Below are positions 32,398-45,292 of a stretch of DNA of 64,000 nt, in pieces. The DNA lies in contig NC_134028.1 in the NCBI RefSeq assembly GCF_964204645.1, forward strand, positions 4,810,501 to 4,874,500, in the 5' to 3' direction. The notes under the pieces are model-generated. The model had not been told where the DNA came from. It saw only the letters and a program-made list of their open reading frames with translations, and ran no database searches. The translations under genes were made by a program, and so were the position numbers. Source of the DNA: Tubulanus polymorphus. Lineage: Eukaryota > Nemertea > Palaeonemertea > Tubulaniformes > Tubulanidae. The first letter of the stretch is position 1. Every line of letters starts with the position of its first letter.

Positions 32398-34011
32398 CTA
32401 CAACTTGGGTGATTTTGGAGTGCTTTTTTGAAGGCTTTTATGTACATTAATTTCGTCTTTGAACGCTAGAACACCTAAATGTTCGTGCGACGCTTCGTTC
32501 AATGCTTTTGATCGAATACACGATTTGTATTGTTCGGAAGATAGATTCGGATCGCACACTTTCTCATGCCACATGTGAAATACTCCCGGATCCGTGGCGC
32601 GTACTACCATGTAATTATTCTTCACGTATTTACGATACAGCAAAACATCCTCGATTCCCCAACCAGTGATTTTCTCTTCGAATCCGCCGACTTTGAGGAA
32701 ATCGGAGCGATACTGACAAGTCATTCCGTAACCGAAATCTCTCCAGAATCCGGTCGTTTTAGATATCACTAATTGCTTTTCTGGAGAAGGTATGACTAGT
32801 TCTTGTAACGAATAGACAACTTTCGGATTGTATAAACTAAACACAATCGGGTAATAAACTTTAGTTTCGCGTTCAGCATTCAGACGACATCTCTCGAGAA
32901 AATCGGTCGTGAATATGATGTCAACATCGCAAAGAAATATCAGCACGTCATCTCCTTGAGTCCACGCCTGAGCGCCGGCCTGTAGACCGCGACCGCGAGA
33001 GAACGTCTCGTTTAGAGTTAATAACGTAATGCGCTCAAATTGATATTTGTCTCGGACCGATTTGATCAAGTTTAACACTTTATCGTGGCTGTCGTCCAGG
33101 AAATAGACGACAGTCAAATGTACGCGTTTATCGACTTTGACGCAAATTCGCACGAAATACTCCATAAACTGCTGGAATGTGGCAAATCTTCCCGATAAAG
33201 GAAGTATTATATTAATCAACTCTTTCTCTGTATTAACGACAACATTCTTGACCATTTGTATCGGCGCGAATGGCCTCGTGAACACGACCTTCCTGTAAGC
33301 CGTCGAAGTCGGATTATCAACATCGCGGAAATAGAAGTAATAATGAGTTCCCATCGATGGCTCCGTTCGATAGATTCCCTCCACGAAATTATCAGCGCTG
33401 TATCTTCTATCTTTCGGTCGGTTTTCGTTGAGAATCTGCAACGCTTGAAGCAACACTTCGTTCAGGTCTTTTTTACGGTAGCCGATCGGGCGTTCGACGA
33501 CGCGTTTTCCCAAACCGGGATGAGACAGGTAGATACGATTTAGAGTAAATCGATCGAATGGAATGATGTCGTATTCGGTTTTTAACGGGACTCCGTGCAG
33601 AATTTCTGAATCGGTGATCTTTTGAGATATGAATTTCAGAACTGTGTTTCCGACATTATTGCCCGCGTTGTTGTCTGATTTATCGTTCTCGTCACCGGTC
33701 TCATCGTCTGCGTTTTTAACGGCGCGAGATATTTTTCCGATGTGTCCAAATTTCAGTCCTTTTTCGAGATTTTCGATTTGTGTTTTCAGTTTCGCGATTT
33801 CTGTACGATGCGACTGGTCCTGAACGGCCAACAAGCGTAGATAATGTTCCTTCATCGGATGCCCGGGGACGCTTCCGCCATTTTGATCGGTAGTTCGCTC
33901 GACCTCGTGGGCGCATCTTGAGATAAACAGTAGTGAAACTCCGAACACGCAGAGCAGTAGGAAAATAACACGTGGTATAGCTTTCATCATGTTCGGAAAA
34001 CCTTTAATCAT
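32398..34011 (-). CDS. CSGALNACT1/2: Chondroitin sulfate N-acetylgalactosaminyltransferase
   Basis: This Golgi type II enzyme adds GalNAc to the linkage tetrasaccharide or the growing chain, starting and extending chondroitin. It is 537 aa; human CSGALNACT1 and 2 are about 532-542. There is a signal anchor at about 13-31, a short coiled-coil-like stem at 57-86, and an acidic Asn/Asp-rich linker at 101-122. The GT-A catalytic domain has the metal-binding DVD at 362-364 (FLCDVDIIF), FGYGMTCQYRSDF, WGIEDV at 451-456 and FHMWHEK at about 478-484. The whole frame is one exon. An acceptor TGTATTTTCAG ends at 34013, one base before the ATG, so at least one 5' exon must lie further right. Vertebrate genes split this coding region across several exons. 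It is the single invertebrate-type form, not clearly 1 or 2. Confidence 0.93.
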   Translation of the reverse strand: MIKGFPNMMKAIPRVIFLLLCVFGVSLLFISRCAHEVERTTDQNGGSVPGHPMKEHYLRLLAVQDQSHRTEIAKLKTQIENLEKGLKFGHIGKISRAVKNADDETGDENDKSDNNAGNNVGNTVLKFISQKITDSEILHGVPLKTEYDIIPFDRFTLNRIYLSHPGLGKRVVERPIGYRKKDLNEVLLQALQILNENRPKDRRYSADNFVEGIYRTEPSMGTHYYFYFRDVDNPTSTAYRKVVFTRPFAPIQMVKNVVVNTEKELINIILPLSGRFATFQQFMEYFVRICVKVDKRVHLTVVYFLDDSHDKVLNLIKSVRDKYQFERITLLTLNETFSRGRGLQAGAQAWTQGDDVLIFLCDVDIIFTTDFLERCRLNAERETKVYYPIVFSLYNPKVVYSLQELVIPSPEKQLVISKTTGFWRDFGYGMTCQYRSDFLKVGGFEEKITGWGIEDVLLYRKYVKNNYMVVRATDPGVFHMWHEKVCDPNLSSEQYKSCIRSKALNEASHEHLGVLAFKDEINVHKSLQKSTPKSPKL

Positions 34012-34584
34012 TCTGAAAATACAGATTACAGAAACAATAAGAATTTTACAGTTGAAAGTTGCCTTGAAAATTAGTATATTTTCGTTAATTTTGACTTAAT
34101 TCGTGATTTTGGAATTGGGTGTATTGTACGTGTACATCTCATATGAAATATAATCGTGCATGAAAGAATTCTAAATCTGTGAGTTGATCATGAAAAAAAA
34201 CTGCTCTTACAATCAGAAATATCAAAATATTTCCACTAGGATAATTGATATTGAACACGATTAGTCGATTGTATGAAGTAATATTGCTCTGCAAAAGAAA
34301 ATTGAGTTGAAATGAAATGAAAATAAGCGCGGAGAATAGAGGAGAAATTTGTACCGTATGGTATAAGTGTATGTATATAGCGTGATAAAGGGTCGCAATG
34401 AACAGTATTTTGTGAGAAAATAAACAGATGGTTCATTTCTGATTAAAACACTCTGTAAGCAGACGATTTACTGATAAGAACAACATGTAAAATGCACAAC
34501 CGGCAATTGAACGCTGTAAATCCCTTATTAGGAAACATCGTCGCAGTGACGCAGAGGTCACGACTCGAGTGCAAAATATAGGCT
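34012..34584 (-). other. 5' UTR intron start of CSGALNACT
   Basis: This sequence is upstream of the coding exon and begins with an acceptor polypyrimidine tract on the minus strand. No other feature is recognised. Confidence 0.4.
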
Positions 34585-34910
34585 TAGACCTCGAGATTCA
34601 AGGTTTAACTCTGCCCCTGCACTACTCGCCCTTAAACCTCGAGATCTAAGGTTTAACTCTGCCCCTGCACTATACCCCTTAAGCCTCGAGATCTAAGGTT
34701 TAACTCTGCTCCTGCACTACCCTTAAACCTCGAGATCCAAGGTTTAACTCTGCCCCTGCACTACTCGCCCTTAAACCTCGAGATCTAAGGTTTAACTCTG
34801 CCCCTGCACTACCCCTTGAACATCGGGATCTAAGGTTTAACTCTGCTCCTGCACTACCCTTAAACATCGGGATCCAAGGTTTTAAGTCTGCCCCTGCGCT
34901 ATACCATTCA
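34585..34910. repeat. Minisatellite, 44-48 bp units, trimeric order
   Basis: Seven units share CGAGATCTAAGGTTTAACTC followed by TGCCCCTGCACTA. Lengths cycle at about 48, 47 and 44 bp, and units 4-6 repeat the variant pattern of units 1-3, a small higher-order array. Frames through it are repeat translations. Confidence 0.85.
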
Positions 34911-37900
34911 GTGAGTGATATCATACTGAAGTCTGATAAATTTCATTATTATGAAATTCATCAATTGATGCAAATTTATATTCGTCATGATGAATTGAGC
35001 CATTATATTAGTGAACTCCAGTAAAACTCTCGACAATACGATGTTAATTTGTTCCTCTGGTTACAATTAAACGAACTCATCAATATAAGTGCCAATATAA
35101 CGAACTGAGAATCCGTAGGGACCAGGAGCGCATCGTTCGTTAATAGTTGCATGCACCGCAGTCCATCCATTTTGATCAGAAAATTCAAAGCTCGGAGTTT
35201 GAAACCATTTAACAGCTATTCATTTGTACCACGAGGGAATCGCTTTTCATGATTGCAGCAACAGCATAACAATTTAATACTGATCCGTGACGTCGATCCA
35301 GGGCTATAGTGGTACAACTTGATGCGCCGTGAAATGTTCCGCCCGATCGAATGGTGGCTTATCATCACATCATGACAACCAGCAATTTGGTACGGAAACT
35401 GATGTGTGTATATTTATAGTTGGCCTGTATATGCTGTTGGGGATGAATGTGAGATTGGGGAATTTCAATGAAATCCTTCATGAGATCAGATATAGTTTCA
35501 GATCACTGCACAAACTGACAAACTCATTTTGATCTGATAATCTATTTCTAACTCTGAACTGTTGCACACACTCAGAGGGCTGCAGAGGTTGTCACGGTTC
35601 GACACTTTCCGTCTCGAGATCTGGACCCAGTTCGACGGTTTTGAGATAACATTTGGGTTAAGATCCTGAAAATGAACCGATTTTAACTTAACCGAGTTGA
35701 ACAACTGGCGACCACTGATAGCTAAACTGGACGTCTATACCCATTAAAGCAATGTTATGTTGACAAACATGACTGATGCTTGATTCAGCGAGAGAATACC
35801 CATTGCTATGGGAAATTCTTTTGGCACGTATCATGTTGGCAGTAAAAATTCGGAGATAGAAATAATTGGAATATGAAAATGATGAGTATTTTTAATAGAA
35901 CTTACATAACGGAGGCTAATGAAATATGAATAATCTACACGTACTCCGAGTGAGATGATGGGTTCATTAGTACTGAAAATTGTGGAACAGACGACAGCAG
36001 CTGTGATTGTGTAACATACCGGGAATAAACCGCAACTCACAGACAAATTACACCGGCACAAAAATCTTAACTTGCCGCAGACAAAATTCTACATTCCTAC
36101 AGGTTATGAATATGCGTCATAGCTTATTATATATTTTTTCCCATCATTTGAATTCGATTCAACACAATTTTCAATATGTTTCATTCCTTTTCTGTATTTA
36201 ATGAAATGCTCGAATGATAAAGAAATTCATATGTTTCCCTGTTCCCTTCCACTTTACATTACAATGCCTATAATGGCATGATGTGCCATCGAAAATCTGT
36301 CTGTCGAATTCTCGTGCGTACAACATTTTTAAAATGGTCTGTCTAAAGGAAGAGTCTGTGGATTGACCAGAAAAATCTTTGTACAGATTTTCCTGCCTCA
36401 GTGTTGTTTAAACGACTGCGATGTCGCACACAATTTAAGGTGCTTTCCCTGCATATAGCTGAATGATCTAAAACCTTTTTCTAAGCGCTTTTTGCTAAAA
36501 CGTTACTGAAAGAGAACATCACGGAACAAGACTAGAGACACAAAGTGGACTCCCATCATAAACGTCATGTTATGAAAAACATTCTTATTGACAACTAACA
36601 TTCGGTTGGACTTTCTCCAAGACTACGGATGAAAGGAGATGACTGATGTAGATTCTTTTCAGAAAGAGAGAAACGAGGAATCTAAAGAAGTCGAGCTCTA
36701 ATTTGTTGTATTTTGGAATCTTGAGCTGAAAAGATGTAAAACGTAATTCTGATTTAAAAGCGCGCGATCGGGACCCAAAATAGAAACAATAAATAGAAAC
36801 GGAAATTTGGACACTTTAGATAAGCATAAAACATGAACTATCGACCTTTCAGTTGAGCGCGTTTGTACCGGAAGGATATTTAGACAATACCAACAAGCGA
36901 CCATAAAAATGTATCACATGAAATCAAGAAACACCTGAAAATGATGAAATTCAGCATAACACTTCGAAAAACAATTCACAAATCATAACCACAGGGGACA
37001 TTTTAAGATGTATCTGTTATTTGTATGGAGAATAATGTAAAACCATGGAAATAATTGGTCAACAGTTACAGACTCTACTTTGCAGTATTATGATGACAAT
37101 ACGAGCTGTAATAGAGAGATCTTCTGAGATGTAACCACAGGTGACAAAAACCAGTTTCAATCATAATTTCTCCCTGAAACCACTTTTCGCTATTTTCCGA
37201 TGAATACGCGCCGTGATTACGTGTAAGATTCCAGCCGGGTTTGCCGTGTTTCCCAAACGAATTGAATTACCGTTGATTACGAATGATTACATACGATCTG
37301 GAGTTAGTTATCACGCACACACCCAGTCACATCATCAGATCGTGTCTGCCGATTACAAACAACTGTTGCCGTCAACGATAACGACAAGGAATCCATAGAT
37401 GAGAAACGAACTATATTTGCAAGGGAAGCATTATGAATATACAGTGCGATGATTAAGGCAAAATTACTGATACCTTATAACTGTTGTACAGGTAGAATCC
37501 AACAGTACCCTGGATATGATTAAACATAACCCCCACAAACATCATCTATACATCATCTATACATGACACCGACCGATAAAACAGAATAATACCTCTACAG
37601 CTGTTTGCCCCCAATCTGTTACGGGTTATAGATTTTAAATATGAAATTTATTAGCGCTGTCTGATGATGTAATCGCAGTTATTTCAAAGTTAATGAATTT
37701 ATCCACAGTTTATTCTTCTAACGACGTTTCGATGTTTTAACTGAACCTGATCGTCATAGAAACGAAAAAACACCGAGATGCAAGAAAAATAAATTCATCA
37801 TAGCGCTGTTTGAAACAGTTTGAAACTATGACGCTTGTTGGGGGTTAAGGGAGTTATGTCCAGACTCAAATAGAAATATTTGCTTCTCCCGATTTAGAAT

Positions 37901-40900
37901 ATTCTGGTTATGGTCTCCAATTATTTCTTTTGAAGATTTCTTCTAGCACGCCAACGATAAAAAATAATCCTAATAGGAACTCACCAAGAAACCTGGAGTT
38001 CTGGTTCCAGTTTCGAGAAAAAAAAGCTAAGATTATATCTTTGGTTTAATTACTATTAATCACTTCATGTTTTCAGGGGAAAACAATTCAATCTCAACCA
38101 TATCAAGCTAAAACTTTTTCATGAATCTGGACGCTGGTGGCCTGGATATAGTATAATAGGCGACGAACAATAGAGAAAATATAAAATAACGGTGGTACCT
38201 GTATGTGTGAACGTACATATAAAACGAGTTGTGATTAGAATATATTCACAATATATAGCTATAAATCCGAGCTGGATGAAAAGTTATATACGCACTGATA
38301 AATCTAGCTAATCCATGTATCCGGTCACAAAGAGCTGGCAGCAAGCGACTATTATACGTAGTAAATTCTACCGAAGTAAATGGCCAACGCGGCATATAAT
38401 TGAACAGCACAGGGCGCAGGGTAAGAGAACGGGTCCAATCAGCCGCGTCTTACAGCGATTGACGTGAACTAATTTACCAGAATAGAGGAAGCCACAGCTT
38501 TGCTGCAATTAATCGAATTATAATTGTCGCGAATCAGTGTGGTTGATCATATGATCATCAGCTTCCGGGATAGAATCAGTAAAAATCATATCTGATTAAT
38601 ATATATATATATATTATTTGAGTGACTGCGATTGTGCGCCGCGAGAGAATTAAAAACTGTTATCAAATTCAGTGAATGGTTAAATCAATGATTTTCATTC
38701 ACTTCAAATCGGAAAACAAATTTACTGAAATTCAATCTTTCGAATTGATTCGATTTACATTAAGCCCGCTAACCAAAAATGACGTGATCTAAGCCTTTAA
38801 CCGTCACCAAACGCATACATTCACCACACGCAGCCTGCAGGCTAGATCAATTTGACTTGAATAGTATTTCAAGAATGCAATTGAGAAATGACTGCTGCGA
38901 ACTAAGATTCTGATCTTTCAGTGAGATTAAGGCGTTTACTGTGATTCAAAATTCAAACAGATTTACAGGACTTTTTCGGAAGCTCGAAATGTCCAAGGAT
39001 ATTCTTGCTTCACCATGTTTATGTTGGTGATCACGAACAAGTAAAAAGCTGTTCCCGGGAGCCTATGCCCTAAAAAGAACGTGCGATTTGATAAATCTAG
39101 GTCCCGAATCCCATAATACAGCAATCGATGACCGGCATAAAAACCTGCATCGTCTGGTGAATTATAGTATATTTCCAGCGGGTTAATGATAGAACATTAA
39201 ACGATTTGCGGAAGGTTGTAAATCTTTAGAAATATGGCACAAATTTGATTGCTACTTACTATGTCATCACATCATTTATCAGCGAGTGAGTGTCACACCG
39301 AATCGAACGTGTATAATTTATAAATAGCGGATAAACCAAGTGAAAGGCCGTTCATAATACGAGCTCCAACCGTCATCCGTCTCTGTTAGTAATGAATCCA
39401 TACGACATCAAAAATTTGCACAGCAAACAAATCCGTTCTACCTTGGTTTTGTTTACCTTGGATTTATAGACTCACTGCGTATAGATAACTAGGGTATAGC
39501 CTTCTTATTCAACCGTTTTAGACATACAGTGTAGATATAAGAGTCATTTTCATTCAAATCCTATTCATCTCGCAGGGTTTGATAATTTCATTGCTTTACC
39601 TCGATCCTTCACTTAGTCAGGCATTCGCGATCAATTTGCGATTAAAACTGTTGAGAGTAGAACATTTTCATTATTAAATCGGCAGTTTTAGTAATGACCT
39701 CCCGATGCTAGATTGAAAAAAGAAAAATCAAAACACAAACTCTGAGTGAGTTTGAATAAAGCTGATTCTATTCCAACATGTATTATAAGTTTTAACCTTC
39801 AAACCTTGATAAACATAGAACTTTAATAGAAATACTGCTTCCCAATCTTCCTCCCAAGCTCTAAAAGTTGAAACAACAATTTTCTTTCAAGCTAGCTGCG
39901 AGTAGAATATTTTTAGAAGCAGTTTCATCGACGTTATGGGAAACCATCAATTTCCCTGATCCATTGTCAACTCAACACTCTAATGGCATATTTTGATTTA
40001 TAAAGCCATTAGAAGGTGTGGTGCTTCCTAGGTGATCCTTAAAATTAAACCATACGTCACACAATGATAATGGATACGAAAATAACTTATCCGATTAAAC
40101 CTCTCAACTTGACGGTGAAACAAAACTAAACATCTTTAGTCTATAGTCGGCTTAGGTTTAATTCGGAGCCGCTTCATAAGCCTCTACTTCCACAATGTCT
40201 TATGAAATGCCTTAGCAAACCTCTGACAAAGTATTTTCCTTCAAGTTTTCAAAGAAGTACAGCGTGTTCTGAGTTTGTATGACCATTGAAAGGATTTGAT
40301 ATACATCTGAATGAACTGGCTTCGGGAGGAATGTTGTAAAAAAAAATATTCCTATACATTTCATCCGACTATTAGCACATTTCAATCGGGGTAAAAGAAC
40401 GGAAACACCACAGCAGTGCTATTTCCAATTATTTCGCGAATAAAATGCTGTCTGCATCTGTTGTTCAACATGATAGAAAATACCTATTGTATTCATTAAC
40501 TTAGTCTAATCTAACGTTTTTTTGTTACAAGCATTGGGTACTCGGTGCCGGTGCGGCTGCTGCTTGTGTTGCTGAAAATACTTTCGGCGAAGGACATTCC
40601 AAAGACGATTTCCATTACATATTTATAACTACAAATGAACAAAAGAGCCGTTCATCAAAAAATTAATAAAACGTGATCTTGACAGAAAACACCTGCCAAA
40701 TTCGCCTACACCAAACTCATCTAACGTTAGACGAAATGTTGTTTATGTAATTCGTTTATCAATGCGTCATCATTCTCGATATGGCGAATTTTGTAATTCA
40801 ATCGTCAGTTGAATAGATTTGATTTGCGCCGTAGTGATTGATAATTAATCGTGTTTCGGGTATATTTACGATTAATTTGACTCTATTCACTGCGCAGAAT

Positions 40901-42257
40901 CGATCTTCAATGAGTCGACATAGAAACCGGAAGTGAACCAATCAAACCAGCTGCCGACCGTAACCAAGACAATACTGTCGGTGTATTCTTTACTAAATTG
41001 CCGGGATTATGGCGCGATATACCCGCGATATAGCGACGGAAATTGCTCATTTCGCTTATTATCAGCGTTGATTGATGTGAATATTACATGTTCGGGGAAA
41101 ATCACGGAGACATTTTGTTCCAGACGCCGTAGTGATGAGACAGACAGACGAGAGATATCATGACAACCGTGCAGTTGATCCTCCGAGAAATCGGTGGCGA
41201 TTTGCGTGTGGTTGCTGTTCGATAGATGACAATCGAATATTCGTCATAATACCATACAATTACTGCAGCAGCTACACCCCCCCCCCGTGCCGTTTGCGAT
41301 TCCACGCAAAAGTTGTCGCCGACGAAATCAAGGACACGCGAAGGATGAATTGTTTATGATGGTCACATCATTTGACTTCTTCACCGACGAGATGTTCTGG
41401 CAAACCCCAAACTCATGTCTCCTAGATATCCAGGGTAGGCCAGTGTAGCCACTTGCCTTTAGTCTTTTTTTTAACTGGCAAAGAATATAACGGGACATGT
41501 TTCCTATCCATGTTCTTGGGAAGAAATATAAGAATATAATTTACAACTTATACAAGAATCTATTTTCATGTCTACCATGTCAGGCCAGTCATCTCAACGG
41601 AATTTTCGGCTCTTTTTAGCGGAAAAAAACTCAGTCATTTCTTTGTCGAGCAGCCACTCTTGACTGAAGAGACATATGAAATTACTTTAATGTAAATGGT
41701 CTTCAAGTGTTGTAGATAGAAAGGGGAGATCATAGATTACGTTACACAGAGATGAGCTTCAAAGAAATCTCTGAATTGATTGTGGGTTGTAACAAGTTGG
41801 AGACGCCAGTTACAATAACAATCGATTCAGTTATTATCGATATTTCGAAATTACAATATCAGGTATCGGCTTTCATCAGAAGAATGCTGAGCATTCCGTT
41901 ACCACTAATAGTCGACATCTGAAAGACGCAACAACGGTCTGATCACGTGGTCGCCCGCCGACCGAAAAATCCATTAAACTTCGAAAGATTATCCGTCAAA
42001 AAACTGATAACGTATTTATGAGATTTTGCATCCCTGGAGGAATTTTTCATCGAACAATGTACGCCTACTTCAAGAAGCCTGATCGACGGTTAGGCACAAA
42101 TATTCAAAATGGCTTTTGAACGGTTTAATATCTTGTCGCTGACTATTAAATGAAATTCCGTAGCTCAGTGTTTTTTTTTTATCTTAAAATAGGGATTGTC
42201 CCTGTTGTTTATTTGGTTTGTAAATTTCGTTAGATTTTTTGATTGAGTGTCCCTTAC
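34911..42257. other. Gene-poor, probably intron or intergenic
   Basis: No long frame or recognisable domain is present. It includes a hairpin at about 35625-35709 whose ends begin near CCAGTT, a TA microsatellite at 38597-38615 and a C run near 41275-41287. A splice-flanked minus-strand segment lies at 35906-35972, of unknown meaning. If the CSGALNACT promoter is far away, this is its first intron. Confidence 0.4.
41838..41885 (-). repeat. Possible Penelope-like element end fragment
   Basis: On the minus strand CTGATGAAAGCCGATACC is followed by TTTCGAAATATCGA. Sequences of this form recur in animal genomes and resemble the CTGATGA...GAAA core of element-associated hammerhead motifs. No reverse transcriptase frame is nearby. 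Confidence 0.3.
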
Positions 42258-42973
42258 AGACCCACCACACCTGCCGGGAGCGAAACAGGGGGTTTGAGCG
42301 TTATCATCGCTGAACCGAACGAGATATGAAATGCCACCTGACCAACGAGACCTCAGACAGCAGTCGGGTGAAGTCGGACGCTGCACTAGCTAAGATAACA
42401 AATCACAATAGAAACCCACTGCTCTCAACATCCGCTCCTATCAATAAAGAGTCTCTACAGTTCCGTTTTACCAGTAATGAACGAGATATTTTACGAGCTG
42501 ACATTGCCAGCTCGGAACACCGTCGCCGACAGTGCCGGTATGCCTGGTGTTTGTCTGATAAAGCGTACAGGTCGCCTGCCGATACACTTCACGCCATCGG
42601 TTCCCGCCTATCAATTCCGACGGCGCGACATGCCTCTTAGATAGCCCCCTCGATTAATCAAAATATCGCTGATATAGTTGAATTTCTTATGGAGATTAAC
42701 CAGAATCATCAGATTTGATAAATACCGAGGTTTAGCCAATCAATATACACCCCCGCTTGAGTGCAAGTATTAACAGTTTTATCAATCATTTTATTCCGCT
42801 CACGAAAAGCTTCCTTTATTTTCTGATCATTTTTCCACATCAACAACAATTGAGATGTCACAAACCAACCACAACCAAGGACAGTCCCGATGGGTGTCGT
42901 CGTCGTCGTCTCACAGCTGATAAGAGCAGACATGATAAGCATGTAATGTCCAGTATAGGCTACTTTAACTTAC

Positions 42974-43060
42974 CCTTCTCTGCGGTAAGGCATCGATGTT
43001 GATTTCTTTCCCGTTATTGTTGTGGTAGGCATGGTATCTACCTGTCATTCTCGAAGCGAT
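42974..43060 (-). CDS. Candidate minus-strand coding exon, gene unknown
   Basis: This 87-nt segment is open for 29 codons. It is bounded on the minus strand by a good acceptor (TTTTTCATTTCAG) and a strong donor (AGAAGG|GTAAGT). It encodes IASRMTGRYHAY, then HNNNGKEINIDALPQRR. I do not recognise the family. Joined to the CSGALNACT coding exon it would reach a stop within three codons, so it is either part of another gene or an upstream-frame-containing 5' exon. Confidence 0.35.
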
Positions 43061-44433
43061 CTGAAATGAAAAATTGGATCAAATAGCGCCAGACAATAAT
43101 TATATTGTATATATATCTAGATGTTAGCGCTCTGAAATCTAGAACCAACTTACTTTTTTATTTGTCACTTCTAATAATAAAAATCAGCACCTATTAATGC
43201 CAAACGGTGTTTAGAAAAATGCTATCTATGTTTACATAGAAATCATTCGAAATATTTGATTTTTTCTCTGTAATACATGAAATAGTTGTTAACATTGCGG
43301 GGGCAATATGAAAAGAATTATCTCAACGTGTGGACAGATATGCATGAATTATAAACGCATTGGAGTTATGTTTCATTTTAGTGCCGTAATTTGATAACTG
43401 CATTTTTTAAAGCCACTTTATCGAATCTACAACATCATTTATTGAGTTTATATCCTTGATATACATAGTTAGTTCGGAATAAACATGTTGTATGTAGATA
43501 TATTTGTGTATACAGCAAGACGGGTTGAGGCTGATCTCACTGGGGGGATACAATTGAATCATTTATCATCGTTGCGATTTACAAAGTTCTTCCCGAGTGG
43601 AATTTTATTTCTTGTCGATAATGTTATTACTAAACAAGCAACACAAACTCGTGTTCATAACACCCAGAGGTATGATTGACACGAGGGCTACATTCCCGAC
43701 TCGTACCGCCGGAAATATGCCTCGTAACGATTCGTTTGTTTTATGTGCACGACGTTACGACTGTCTCCGAGGAGGCCACGACACAGGAAATTATTTAGCC
43801 TCGACCGGCGTTTAATGGATGGAAAACCGGCGGCCGTTACCCGCGGTCAGGAGCAAAAAATTCCTCGGCATTACACACGACTGGACACTGGGGATAGTTT
43901 GCGTGAAGCATTCGTAGACGGACGGATTTAGAAAGATAGCATAAATCAACAGCAAAGAAATTATACATAAATTCCAGCACAGAGAACTAATGCTATAAAC
44001 GGAGCTCTTATGGCGTGGTCAATACGCTATAAAGATCAAGAGAAGCATCAAAGTACGATGGACAAATCTGTAAATGCGGCCCGGGTTGTATCTTGAATGT
44101 AATCGGGTGGTGCGGCATTCGCGGCATTAAAATGACATGGAGGTTTATACTTGCTCCATAAAAGCTCGCGATCCTGCAGCTTATTACAAGTAATCAGTGG
44201 TCCTAAATCCAGCACCCCATGCCATCAATAGACATTGGTGATGTCCAAAATGTGGTTCTGTAATTTCGTATGTAGAACCCAATAATAGATTAGTCTGATG
44301 GAAAGTATAAACTTTCGCTTAGATATTTAGTATTTATTGGGTGTATATCCATTTCAGTTCGACTCGATAGTTTTAGCGCGGATAATGTATCCCGCTATCC
44401 ACAATCGATGTCATATCCTTCGATTCCCCACTG

Positions 44434-44526
44434 TCGCAGCAGCGGCAGCGGCAGCGGTAGCGCCAGCATCAGCACCGCTAGCACCAGCACCAGCACCATC
44501 AGTAGCAGCAGCAGCAGCACCTGCAG
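44434..44526. repeat. GCN/CAG-rich trinucleotide tract
   Basis: Interrupted GCA/GCG/GCC triplets would read as Ala/Pro/Ser in the plus-strand frame at 44337-44546. There is no homology or splice evidence for coding. It is treated as a microsatellite. Confidence 0.7.
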
Positions 44527-45251
44527 AGAACAGTTACATCCCTTGACGTGTATTAATAGTTGATATAGTCATTTTAAAGCGCATTAGTTTCACACGTTTT
44601 CGGAGCTGCTGTGATTGATTGAACTACTGTGTGATAAACGTTCCAACCTTTCGACGACTTTTATGAAACTGTTTTCCAAGATGGATGGTCTTTGCACAAC
44701 GTCTTTGTAAGTGATATATCAGGTTTTTCAAGATAAATCCCATTTTTCATCAATCGATGTTGCGAACACACGTCTGTTTTTGACGTGGTTTATCGTGCGA
44801 TGGTCGTATGAGGCTTCATGAACGGTTTGATATCTTTCAGCATATTGTCTGGCCGGGATAAATGCATCCTTTGACAAGATACTAGAAATCAAGAATCAGT
44901 CAAAAGTTCAAAATGATGGCTTTACGTGAATTCGTATTCTTGCAAACTCGTAAGATGTAGTCTTTTTGATCTTAGGGGTTGACTTTCTTATTCTCTATTG
45001 CTAACGGTGTGGAGAGCTTGATTTTGAAATCGGAAATAGCCGGATGATCGGTCGAATTCATAGAATATTTTTGCGTTAAGTCGCGAAGTAGATAATTTCG
45101 GTACCAGTTCGTGTAAACAATGTTCCAACCAGTTTTATCACCAGCGGCAAGCGACTGATTGGGAGAATCAATAGAATCTTAACCTGACTGCACCCATTCT
45201 GTAAACCTTTCAAGGTGAAGAAAGTTCCATGGTTAAATAATATATATTTTT

Positions 45252-45292
45252 GCAACGTTTCGGCTAAATACGATCAGCCATCATCAGGCGTA
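45252..45292 (-). repeat. Possible Penelope-like element / hammerhead-like fragment
   Basis: On the minus strand CTGATGATGGCTG is followed by TTTAGCCGAAACGTTGC, which matches the CUGAUGA...GAAA core with a short GGCT/AGCC stem between. It is isolated, without a reverse transcriptase or endonuclease frame. Confidence 0.35.

Noticed and set aside
44337-44546. Frame encoding an Ala/Pro-rich tail
   Set aside because: It is driven by a GCN trinucleotide tract, with no other coding evidence.
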